DNA of 64,000 nucleotides. Source: Mangifera indica (Eukaryota; Streptophyta; Magnoliopsida; Sapindales; Anacardiaceae). The notes beneath the pieces are model-generated. The model was not told the DNA's origin. It made no database searches and was given only the letters and a program-made list of their open reading frames with translations. Below, piece by piece: positions 37,436 to 47,889 of this stretch. Within the stretch, counting starts at the first letter, position 1. Each line of letters begins with the position of its first letter. The stretch is from positions 11,160,001-11,224,000 of the forward strand of contig NC_058153.1 of assembly GCF_011075055.1 (NCBI RefSeq), given 5' to 3'. The position numbers were made by a program, and so were the translations under genes.

Positions 37436-38322
37436 TTGGACGATTAAACAAATTGGAAAGCAGTCAATAGCTGTTATTATCAACCGAGTAGTACTGTACG
37501 GTGTTGTTTGGTTACGGGATTGTTATCATTTATTTTTTATTCAGGAATAAAATAAGTTGATAAACTTTTATTATTAATAGTAGTTTAATAGATAATATAC
37601 AAAATAATTTAATTATTATTTTTATATTAGGTATTAAAAAATTATCAATATAATCTTGATTTTACTATAGTTATATCATTACTTTTGATAACAAAATTTT
37701 ATTTTTAATTAATATAATAAATAATATAAAAAATATTTTAAAATAATTATATCTATGGATATATAAATAAAATATTATTTTAGCATTTACCTTTAATCAA
37801 ATATAATAATTATTTACACATATCAATTTTTATTAACTTTTATCAAATATAGTAATAATTTATATAAATAATCTTCTAGGTAATGTATTTTCAAATTAAG
37901 CATTAATTTTTGATAATAAAACATTATTCAAACAAAACACATTCTATATATAAACTAATTTTACTAATTTATTTATACAACTTAATATAATAACATATGA
38001 TTGAACAATTTTAAGGTAAGAAAAAACTTAAATAATTGCATCACATAAATTAATTAATGTGGTGGTGGGTGTACGAAAGTAAGTTAAGAACAAAAATTGA
38101 CATTAGAATTTTTACGTAGTTTAGCTTGATGATCGGAATGCTTACTTCTATGATATTTTCACTAATATATAATATAATGATATTAAATATTTTCTCTCTA
38201 TATCTCTTTTTTCCACCTCTTTCTTAATATATATTCTTCTTTCTCATTATATTCTTGAACTCTCCTTCTCCTTGTTATATTTTCTCTCTATATCTCTTTC
38301 CTATTGTATTTTCTCTTTCTCA
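37436..38322. other. AT-rich intergenic DNA
   Basis: No coding potential. A pyrimidine-rich phrase 'attttctctctatatctctt' occurs twice (near 38194 and 38279). Confidence 0.45.
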
Positions 38323-38680
38323 TTATATTATAATGTAATATAAGAATAATATAATGATGATTAAAAGTCCTTTAAGATCATTTACCAAGTTTGAAAATCT
38401 CTTGTACATATTGGTTATATTCTTTTCTAAATTCATTTGAAACAATTCATATTCTTGAAAGAGAAACTCGATTTTAGACTCCTTTACTTGACTTGTAACG
38501 TTGTGAGTGGTTTGAAAGATAGTCCATGCCTCTTGAGCTGAATCACATGAGAAAACATGATTAAATTCGGTTGTGTTTAATGTACAAAATAACATATTCA
38601 CAACCTTTGGATTTAAACTCATCAATTTTTCATCTTCTTTATTAAAATCTTATTAATTCTTAGACAGATTTGTTCCATGA
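38323..38680 (-). pseudogene. Copia gag fragment (UBN2), element 2
   Basis: An open minus-strand segment of 100 codons carries copia Gag features: 'TTEFNHVFSCDSAQEAW', 'VKESKIEFLFQEYELF' and 'MYKRFSNLVNDLKGL'. It is the N-terminal third of a Gag (UBN2/DUF4219-type) domain. It ends abruptly in AT-rich DNA, so the rest of gag-pol is gone. It lies downstream, in element sense, of the PBS and LTR at 38900-40143. Confidence 0.75.
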
Positions 38681-38903
38681 CCCCTAGGCACAAAGTCATA
38701 ATTTTCAATGATTTTTCATAACTTATAGTTTATAGATTAAATGTGAAGTTTCATCCTAATTTTTCATCTAGTATAGTTTGCCCCACAAAATAATGGTGGT
38801 CTTATAGTGTTACGCCCTTCACAAAAAACAAAGGTAGATAAACTACCCATTTTAAATGATCTCAAACTCTAAAATTCGTTGGAAGTTATAAACCTAAAGT
38901 TCA

Positions 38904-38918
38904 AGTTTTGATACCAAT
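38904..38918 (-). other. Primer-binding site of copia element 2
   Basis: On the minus strand ATTGGTATCAAAACT directly follows the LTR end. It resembles the plant initiator Met-tRNA complement TGGTATCAGAGC. Confidence 0.75.
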
Positions 38919-40143
38919 TGAAAAATCTCAAATGACTAATAATTGTAGAGGGTGAATAAGATTATTTAAAACTTTTTAACTAAATAAAAATTCTATAAAC
39001 AAATTTTCAATCAATCACGATTTTACAAACAATTTCAACAAAGGTATTCAAAATAAATCAATGTCCAACAAGTTACTCAAACAATTAAACATAGATAATA
39101 TTCAACAATTTATCAACGACGTATAACATAAATATAATGCATAAAGTAAAGATAGCAGGGAAAAAAAATGCTTAAGATTTATTATCGTTTGAAGCTTTCT
39201 CTTCCGAGCCTCTTACATCCATTTCTTCAAGCAATCCACTTGAAGTTTCACTAGTAAAGAATCCTCTTTTTATAATATTCTCTAAGATTTCACCCACATT
39301 CACTAATTGATTTGGGATTGCGTCAAACTCAATAGTTATTCGGGATTTCACACACCACAATAGTTATTCAAGATTTTGCCTCAATGTTTGAATATAGAAA
39401 ATAATATTTGTAAATGTCTCTACAAGCTGATACAAGAAAATGAGTACAAATGTATCTTTCAAGAATTTTGATTCATGAGCTTGTGTGAGATGAATTAGAA
39501 AAGAAAAGAGTATACACTTTTTACATTATGTTTTATAACCTATTTCCCATCAAAGAGTTTTCAATTTATAGTTTTGGATTGTTGAAATGACTCAAATGAC
39601 TATTGGTTGGGATAATGTATCTGTTGAGATTTGAAAATGATGTTTTGGCCTTAAAAACACAATGGGATGGGTGTCCTATTTTGAAGGACGAGTGTCCTCT
39701 TACATATTTTGACTTTGACAACTTTGAAATAGCCGTCCAATAGTCGAATTCATGGAATGCACCACTTTAGGGACAAACGTACTTTTTTGCACCTTCAAAA
39801 TTCAATTCTAGAAGCTTTAGATAATAAAGGACTAGTAAGGGACTGCTAGAGGAATATGTGTCCCTATTTTGGGGACGAATGTCCCTGTTTATTTAGCAAA
39901 AATTCTTGAGAGCTCTAGACTTGCAAGGATGGTCATGGAATGAGCAAAGAAACTAGCATCCTATAGGGAACAAGCGTCCAACATTTGGGGATGGGAGTCC
40001 CATGTTTGAAAAGATGAAAAACATACATTTTGCCTATTTTTTATCATAAAAATTTTATAACATAGACTTAATTAACTTAATAAATATAAATTAACATTTT
40101 TAAACTTAGTTTTAGCATAATCAAAACACTTAAGGGTCTAACA
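38919..40143 (-). mobile_element. Copia LTR, element 2 (minus orientation)
   Basis: A 1225 bp LTR runs from TGTTAGACCCTTAAG (5' edge at 40143) to ...GAGATTTTTCA (3' edge at 38919). It is homologous over its whole length to 8365-9597. Unlike copy 1 it has internal sequence on both sides: PBS and gag to the left, and a purine-rich tract reading AAAAAAAGGAAGATTG on the minus strand just upstream of its 5' edge. U3 contains the same repeated GGGAYGnnCGTCYC dyads (39660-40010). Confidence 0.8.
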
Positions 40144-40308
40144 ATCTTCCTTTTTTTGATTAATGACAAAACTTAAGTTTAATTATTAAAAAATTCATTG
40201 AAAGAGTTTGAAAGAGTTTAGAGCTGCCCTTACTTGAAAAAACTCTCTTACTTTAACAATATAATTCAATTTGTAATTAAACCATTTCAAGTTATAGACT
40301 CATTAGAC
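40144..40308 (-). mobile_element. 3' internal region and polypurine tract of a copia element
   Basis: Minus strand: 'gtcattaatcaaaaaaagga' then AGATTG and the LTR start. A PPT placed directly before an LTR defines a 3' LTR, so this LTR serves both as 3' LTR of one copy and 5' LTR of another. Confidence 0.6.
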
Positions 40309-40665
40309 GGCACTCAGTCCTCCGGATTTTCAAGGGCCGCCAAGGGCGCATCGGACACCACGCGACTTGCGGTGCTCTTCCGGCCGCTAGACCCTACCTT
40401 CGGCTGAGCCGTTTCCAGGGTGGGCAGACCGTTAAATAGAAAAGATAACTCTTCCCGAGGCCCCCGCCGACGTCTCTGGACTCCCTAACGTTGCCGTCAG
40501 CCGCCACGTCCTGGTTCAGGAATTTTAACCTGATTCCCTTTAGAAGCTCGTGCGTTGGGCGTTGTCGGACGGGCTTCCCCCGTCTCTTAGGATCGACTAA
40601 TCCATGTGCAAGTGCTGTTCACATGGAACCTTTCCCCTCTTCGACCTTCAAAGTTCTCATTTAAT
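40309..40665 (-). pseudogene. Antisense fragment of nuclear 25S/26S rRNA
   Basis: About 357 bp, sharply GC-rich inside AT-rich DNA, matches in reverse complement a conserved internal part of plant 25S/26S rRNA. Recognisable sense phrases are 'GAACTTTGAAGGTCGAAGAG', 'CATGTGAACAGCACTTGCAC', 'GATCCTAAGAGACGGGGGAA', 'CTGACGGCAACGTTAGGGAG', 'GGGAAGAGTTATCTTTTCT', 'CCCACCCTGGAAACGGCTCA' and 'CCTTGAAAATCCGGAGGACT'. Scattered changes, mostly of C/T type, show it is a non-functional and somewhat aged copy. Homology stops abruptly on both sides. It sits within or beside the 3' internal region of the copia element, between 'tcattaga' and 'ttaatttaaa'. Confidence 0.85.
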
Positions 40666-41440
40666 TTAAATTTAACCAATTTCTCCCCCTTTTTATCATA
40701 AATAAAAAACAATAATTAAAAAAAAGATAAATTAAAGCTCAATTTTTCATTTGATTTCCAATTTAAAGCTAAAATAATACAAATTTGAAAACTCACTCCC
40801 TTTAGTTAATATCTATATGCTTCCCCTTACTTTAACAAAAATATTATCAAGTTTTGGTATTAAAGCAAGTGCATATGACAATTTTGGAAAATTTTGGCAT
40901 GATGTCCCTTAAATTTTTGACATATTTTTTTCAATCAACAACATGTGTAAAAAAATACATTCCAATAAAATCTATTCAATCCATTCAAACTTCTTTTCAA
41001 ACACTATTAATTTAATCTCAAGAATTCACCTCAATTTGAATTCGCAAATATCACATCAAGTTCATCAATTCAATTTCAAGATAATCAGCCTGAACAAAAA
41101 ATATTAAAATTAATTGATTAAGAGGAGATATTATCCATTTACCCTTATATCTCTTCATCAAACATGCAATATTCAAATAACACATATAAAAAAAAAATTC
41201 GTAATCAATTCATCACAACTCAATGTTTAAAATTATGATTCCAAAAGCTATTTAATCAATCATCATCAATAAATATAAATATGATACTCAATTAAACAAG
41301 ATAACTAACATGAGAATAAGTTTGAGTACTATAAAAAGAACATGTTTTTTAAAGAGTTATGATATGCAAAAACCTTTACTTGTCACCTTCTCTAGTGTCA
41401 AAACTACATCATCTATGACACCCTTCTTTTGCCATTCTCA
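40666..41440. other. Probable decayed retroelement internal DNA
   Basis: AT-rich. 'aatttctccccctttttatc' near 40677 is, on the minus strand, another PPT-like GGGGGAGA tract, as if this were the displaced continuation of the region left of the rRNA fragment. No coding sequence was seen. Confidence 0.4.
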
Positions 41441-41449
41441 AATGCAATG

Positions 41450-44400
41450 TTAATAATTACTCTCTTGATATGTCTAGTCCCTCCAATTTTCTCGAATGTG
41501 CAATAAAAGTCATAATTTGCCCTTTTCAATTTTAACACTTGTGTCCTTTTCTTTGCTTGAAATTATTTTCTTGGATGTTTAGATGTCACCTATCTATTCC
41601 ATTGATGGGTACAAGTATTACGTCATATTCATTGATCACTTTACAAAATATATTTGGTTTTATCCATTTAAAAAAAAATTAGATGTCCATGATATATTCA
41701 TCAGGTTCAAGTCCATTGTTGAAAACTCATTTAGCAAAAAAATTGTTACACTCTATTCTGATAACGGAGGTGAGTATCAACCTCTTTTTTTTTTTTTACT
41801 TGCCACAAACAGTATCTCTCATCTTTTCACTCCTCTTCATACTCCTGAACACAATGGCTTTGATGAAAGAAGACATCGTCACATTATGGAAACATGTCTT
41901 TCTCTTCTCTCTCATGCCTCGATGCCACTCTCCAATTGGTCTTATGCGTGTTAAGTTGCTATCTATCTTATAAACTGTCTCCCCATGTTGACTCTTCACC
42001 TTGCCTCCTCGTATGCCAAGCTCTTTGGTATTCCTCCATATTACAATAAACTTCTTGATTTTGGTTGCCCATGTTTCCCATGGCTGTGACCTTATATACC
42101 TCATAAGCTTCACCCTTTGTCCATGAAACATCCGCCTCAAAGGTCATATCCCCCTTTGAAGGGATTTTTTTTTTTTGGGATTGAGAGAAAAATTAAAGTT
42201 AAAATTAAAAATAAATCCAAAGCCTTATTTACTCGAAATCCATAAATAATTTAATTTCATTAATAATTCATGCGGAAACCAAATAAACAAACCAAGTATT
42301 AATTGACAACCAACAATAAAATAACAAAAAGTCATGCTAAAACTTAAAACAAATAATTAAATAGTGTCCTAGATTCACATGTCAACCTTGAGATAAATTT
42401 ATTATATAGCATAAAAAGAGATTTCAAATTCCTATGCCTCCACCATTGATTAGCTACCCCGTAGTCCACCACAAACTCATTTTATACCTGCAAGATCGAA
42501 TATAAAACGATTGAGTGACAAATCACTCAGTAAGTAAGAATCTCTATCATAAATTATTAATCAATCTTTTGAAATTTTCATTTATCACACATTTAGTGTT
42601 TCAGAATTCTTGTTTGTCAAAGAATAATTAACAATTCAATTCATTTCATTTCTTAATGCCAATGGGTCTAGGTCGTATTGAGGATTCGAAACCCAAGTCA
42701 TGTGACTTCTCTCTCACGGCTATTATAGTCCATGGTACATATAAGTCAATTTCAATGATATCACCTTCTAATAGGTGTATACTATAGACTACGTATCCTC
42801 TCAATGGTGCATGACCTATATCATAGGTATCCTCTCAATACAACCTTCTAACTCAAATCATTGTATAACATAGGTGATTAATTATTCTCTCAATCTTAGG
42901 ACTCTCTATCCCATCATCCTAATCATGTGTCACACAATATTCTATGTTTAGTCGAAAATTTACTCATAAAATTCATACAAGATTGTATTACAAAATAATA
43001 CAAATATTTGTAACACAATTTATAATTTATTTGCAACACTAAAAATGTACTATTATATAAAATCTATACCAAATAATTGTGTAGTTTGACAGCAAAAAAC
43101 TAAACTCGTAAGTAGATAAAAGAAATTACTTCGTCTGCTGCCATTCTCTTTCACCACTGTCACAAACTTTAATCTTATATATGTATATCTAATTTTTATT
43201 TCTTTCCCCTCACACCAACTCTCCAGCAACTCAAGTCCACAAATCAAAATTAATTCCCACATAATCATTCTACAGCTGCCATTTTCCTCCACCAACATCA
43301 CAAATTTTCTTTTTTATAAATATCACAGACAGTAACTCAATTCTTCCAAAAGAAACTCAAAATCTCAACCCAAGCCTTAATTCCTAGAAAACCTTATTAC
43401 GCCACAGACCATCATAACAATTAATATATGCAATTTCTGAAAAACAATTTTCTATCGCAATAAACATTGCAACGTTTTTAGCCAGAGCATACTTCAAACA
43501 ATCACTAAAAAATTACTTAAATCGTATAATCACACCGCAACATATTCCAACAGAAATTTGCTACCTTCCATACAATTTGTACTGTAATTTAACAACTAAA
43601 CAACACGCCTTTCTAAGAGCATCATCTTTATTTAATATCCACCAATTAAAATAATCCCTACTAATATAATCAAATCTTAAAATTTCATTTAATTATTAAC
43701 ATAAGAAAAATAGATTCTACTTACCTTTTCTCTAGTAAGATGATTTGATGTAGACTTAATCTCCCAAGAATTCTTCAAACTTTGATCTCTGCTCTCTAGT
43801 CTTTGCTCTCTTTCTGAGTTAATGAATAAAAAAAATCCCCAATTACTTCTGCCTTTCTGTATTTTTTTTTTGTACGATTAAATGAAGTGAACATTAGTAT
43901 TATCCCCCTATTACGCAGAACGTGAATTAACTGCCTTTAATATTTATCTAATCTCTTCTTTAAAAAAAAAAAATAAAATCTATCCACTAATTAATTAACT
44001 AAATTTTTATAAAATACCTAAAATATCCCTCAAGCATACTTGAGGTGTTACTGTCCACCCCTTATGTGTTTATTGGTTATTCAAATTCTCAAAGTGCTTA
44101 TTTGTGTCTTGATACTATAACTTCTATAGTATATACTTCTTATCATGTCACCTTTGTGGAAATTGTCTACCCTTTTTCCTCCTTTAACATAATTTGGATC
44201 ATCCATCTAGTGCTACTCTTTGCGAATGATGTCCTCTATCATTCACTCCTTTACAGGTTGCACAACAGGACTCTACACTAGCCATTATACACATGATGTC
44301 GTCCTTCAGTAACATGGCACCAACCTTGTTATCCTTTGTTAAGTTTGAAATATAATCTATAGAGAACCTTGTAATGACACAACCCTTGACTATGCACCAC

Positions 44401-45991
44401 CATCACTCACCCACCACTTTTCTTCCCCTGACTCTTCTTTCTTATTGAAATGTCCAAATCTCTTGCGTCCTCACCAACCTATACAAAAACTGAATCCTAG
44501 CACACATCTATCTCCTTCTCTTGCCTTTGAACTAATAATAGTGAGCCATGTCATCAAGGATCCCAAATGATGTCAAACCATGTTTGAAGAGTTTGATGCT
44601 CTTGTTTAGAATGGAACATGGGAATTGGTATCACTATATTCCAAGTAGAATATGGTTGGATGTAAATGGATTTTTCGTACTAAATATTTGTCTAATGGTT
44701 CTGTTGACAAGCATAAAATTCATTTTATGGTGAAGGGGTTTCATCAACATCTTGGTCTTGATTACCATATGAGACATTTAGTTCGATTGTGAAGCCAACT
44801 ACTGTCTGCCTCATTCTTAGTCTTGTCATGGCTCAAGGTGGTGTCTTAGGCAACTTGATAGTAACAATGCTTTTCTCCAAAGAACTATCTCTTAAGATGT
44901 TTTATGATGCAAGCGACAGGCTATGTGGATCTTGACCAACCTCATTATGTCTGCAAACTTCGTAAAGCTATCTATGGGCTCAAACAGGCTCCTCAAGCTT
45001 GGCATCATGAACTATGACAATTTCTTCTTAGCAATGGTTTTGTCAACTCTTGTGTCGACACTTCTTTGTTTATCTTGAATATTGTAGGCACCACACTTTT
45101 TCTACTTGTCTACATTGATGATATAATTATTATAGGTAATTTAGATGCAATAGTTTAATAGTTTGTTGATATTCCAGCTCAATGGTTTTCATTGAAAGAT
45201 CTTGGTTCACTATCCTATTTTCTTGGTGCTGAAGTCATCCCTTACTCTACTGGAATTTTTCTCTCTCAATGACAACCTGACTCTTACGCTTACCTTCGGG
45301 ACCACTCTATCATCTCCCAATAAGTATCAGGCTGTTGTTGGCATTCTATAGTATCTCTCTCTTACTAGACCAGATATCTCTTATGTCGTGAATAAACTCT
45401 CACAATTCATGCATCAGCCTACAACTAAGCATTGGTAGGTTGTCAAACGCCTTCTTAGATACCTATGTGGCACTGTTGATTATGGTATCATTCTACATTG
45501 TCACTCTCCTCTATCTCTTCATGCCTCTTCGGACTCTAGTTAGGTTGGAAACAAAGATGACTACACCTTCACTGGTGCCTGCATCATTTATCTTGGTTGC
45601 AATCCAATTTCCTGGAGTGCTAAAAGGTGATGCATTATGGCACGCTCCTCTACTAAAGCTGAGTATCAATCGGTAGCGACCACAACTGTTGAAATTTAGT
45701 GGCTTTGCTCCTTGCTAGCTGAACTTGGTGTATATCTTTGTCGGCCTCCGGTGGTCAATTGTGATAATATTGGTGTTATGCACCTATGTTCCAATCTTGT
45801 TTTCCACTCACGCATGAAGCATGTTGCCTTAGATTACCATTTCATCCGTGAATAAGTTCAGCAGGGTGCTCTTCAAGTGTCTGATGTTTCATTTGCTAAC
45901 CAATTGGTGGATGTTCTTACCAAACTGCTAACTCATGCACGATTTTAGTTACTTCGGGACAAGATTGGACTCTCCTCTCAGAGCTCCATCT
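41450..45991 (+). pseudogene. Decayed copia pol gene (integrase, RT, RNase H), split by a solo LTR
   Basis: Plus-strand fragments follow copia order. The integrase core is at 41583-41954, with 'YYVIFIDHFTKYIWFYPF', 'LYSDNGGEY' and 'HTPEHNGFDERRHRHIMET'. The integrase-RT linker 'STPYVFIGYSNSQSAYLCLD' starts at 44054. The RT has 'KAIYGLKQAPQAWH' at ~44960 and a YIDD box at ~45110. RNase H has 'SSTKAEYQSVA' at ~45650, '[13 protein letters not shown]' at ~45815 and 'LVDVLTKLLTHARF'. Several in-frame stops and frame changes (e.g. stops at the RT and RNase H level) make it dead. Gag and protease are missing at the left. A 1.9 kb solo LTR interrupts the integrase C-terminal region. Confidence 0.85.
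42157..44057 (+). mobile_element. Solo LTR (1.9 kb) nested in the copia pseudogene
   Basis: Begins TGAAGGGATTTT and ends ...GTTACTGTCCA, with 6-bp target duplications CCCCTT at 42151-42156 and 44058-44063. Collapsing it to one target copy gives an uninterrupted copia integrase-linker frame across the join, which fixes both borders. It has no PBS, PPT or coding region inside. The left part holds 'tacctgcaagatcg' and 'aatcactcagtaagtaagaa', like the LTR at 30230, and 'acttgaggtgttac' lies near the right end. Probably a Gypsy-class LTR left after LTR-LTR recombination. Confidence 0.85.
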
Positions 45992-46440
45992 TGTAGGAGC
46001 ATAGTAACGGAAAGTCTTAAGCATAGTCATCTCCATGATTTGCTATTGTATTCGTTAAATATTCTGTAAATATTATTCTGTAATTATGCTTTATAACGGA
46101 AATTCTTAAGCATAATTATTTCCATGATTTGCTATTGTATTCGTTAAATATTCTGTAAATATTCTTCTGTAATTATGCTTTATAACGGAAAGTCTTAAGC
46201 ATAATTATCTCCATGATTTGCTATTGCATTTGTCAAATTTCTAATAAATATTCTTCTGTAATTATGCTTTTCTGTTTATTTTGTTTCCTTGCATAATTTT
46301 TATAATCAACGTAGTGTAGACATGTCTTGTATTATTTAAGCAATTCTTTGTATCAGTAAATTGCAAGAAAGAGTTGTTCCTGTCAAACTATACTCTCTGT
46401 AATAATTTTTATATATATCTACACACACAAACACACTTTA
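45992..46440 (+). mobile_element. 3' LTR of the decayed copia element
   Basis: Follows directly after the end of the RNase H/C-terminal coding relic, starting TGTAGGAGCATAG. It contains three 89-bp tandem repeats (46005-46270) and a 'ctctgtaataatttttatat' 3' part. The end is placed at about 46440 in an ACACA-rich stretch, because the region matching 35545-35830 starts at 46455. No matching 5' LTR is present in the window. Confidence 0.6.
46005..46270 (+). repeat. 89-bp tandem repeat, three copies
   Basis: Units start at 46005, 46094 and 46183, each with 'taacggaaa.tcttaagcat' followed by 'ccatgatttgctattg' and 'aatattcttctgtaattatg'. The first two differ at a handful of positions and the third is more diverged at its end. 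Confidence 0.9.
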
Positions 46441-46454
46441 TGCGTTGATAAATA

Positions 46455-46770
46455 AGTCTTATTTCCTGTGCTTAAAGGTGGTAATAATTCATGGGGCATT
46501 CAAAAAGAATATTTCCAATAGATTGAACCTCACGGTTTGACATGGAAGACAACCTAAAACATTCTTTGAGGATTTGGTAAAATTGCACCCAAAAAAAAAA
46601 AAAAAGACTTAATTCCTTATTCTTCTATTATATTCGTTGAGGAAGAACAATCCAAATTAAATATGATTAAATTTTTTTACTTTTAACAGTTCATGAATTC
46701 TTAAAGGAATATTAAATTCGATTCTAGATGATGAACCTCCACAAACATTGTAATAGACTGAACTTAATTA
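46455..46770 (+). repeat. Dispersed duplication, copy 2
   Basis: Counterpart of 35545-35830 (see there). It begins right after the copia LTR, so this copy was either the target of that element or was joined to it by rearrangement. Confidence 0.75.
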
Positions 46771-47782
46771 GAACAGTTTAATATTCATTCTAGAATGAGG
46801 TCACAAAAGTCTACATACAAAATATTATATGCAAATTATATATACAGTTGGGTTCCATTACAACCCTAATAGTAACACCAATAATAGATCTCTATACAAA
46901 GTATGAATTTGGTCGGTCCCCTTTTCGTATTGCGTGGTCCTGTCATAGAAGAGAGCATAGTCTTACATGTGATTATAATTTTTATAAAGTCCCATATGAA
47001 TGGTAGCTAAAGTAAAAACATTTTTAAAGTTGTTTGACTTATTGTTAGGTAATTTACATCATTGTTATGCCATCCAGAGCAACAGCAAATGCTACCAAAG
47101 CTTCTTTAATTACCTCTACACAAGGAAGAATTAATTAAATAAATTACATTAGACATATAACTCGATTTTAGTATATTAAATTTAATTATCTAATATGTAA
47201 ATTACATATTATGTTATCCTTTAAAATAGAAGAAAATGGTGTCATGATAACTATTCGTATTTGTAAGAGATAATGATAAAAAGTGTTATAGTGTCATTTT
47301 TGCTGTTTTTAACTAGAATAACTTTTATGTGTTTTGAGTTGCTTTGTGGATAAATAACGTGTTTGATAGTTATATGTTATTTACATGGTTAGTTACTTTT
47401 TTTGGTGTCATTTTGTGAGCTTGACTAAGAAAGAATTTGATGTACAAGAGTAGCAAAGCAAAGATTCTCTCTATCAATGTACATTTGAATAATACTTGAA
47501 TACAAGCTAGCCATTAATTAATAGTTTCAAATTACTAAACACTTCCATGCATAAAAACAAACGTGGGAATTTGATTTGCCTAACTGGGAAAAGAGAAAGC
47601 CGAGTTGCTTTCAAAGTCATACTACAATTTTCAAACGAAAAAAATCACTTTTTCATGCACAAAAAATTCCATCATTGTCCTTATTGGCAGGTTTATTTTT
47701 CATTTATTTTGGATGATTAGGTTCCACGCGGAAATTTCCATTATTTGACTTATCTGTCATTGTAGGGAGCCTTCCTGGGCTC
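46771..47782. other. Upstream region of the peptidase gene
   Basis: AT-rich, no frames of note. The last ~250 bases before the TATA box are the likely proximal promoter. Confidence 0.4.
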
Positions 47783-47788
47783 TATAAA
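47783..47788 (+). promoter_or_regulatory. TATA box of the peptidase gene
   Basis: TATAAA in 'ctctataaatc', 102 bp before the ATG at 47890, followed by a CT-rich leader (47795-47875) typical of plant 5' UTRs. Confidence 0.65.
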
Positions 47789-47889
47789 TCAGCTATTCCT
47801 TCTTCATCCTTCCATGTAAAATCCAACACAGCTTTATTCTTATTCTATCTCTTCTCTAAATCTCTCTTTATTATTTCTTGGTGAAGAAG

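Noticed and set aside
40309..40665. Functional rRNA gene
   Set aside because: Only ~357 bp of the large-subunit rRNA, with substitutions and no flanking rDNA; a pseudogene fragment.
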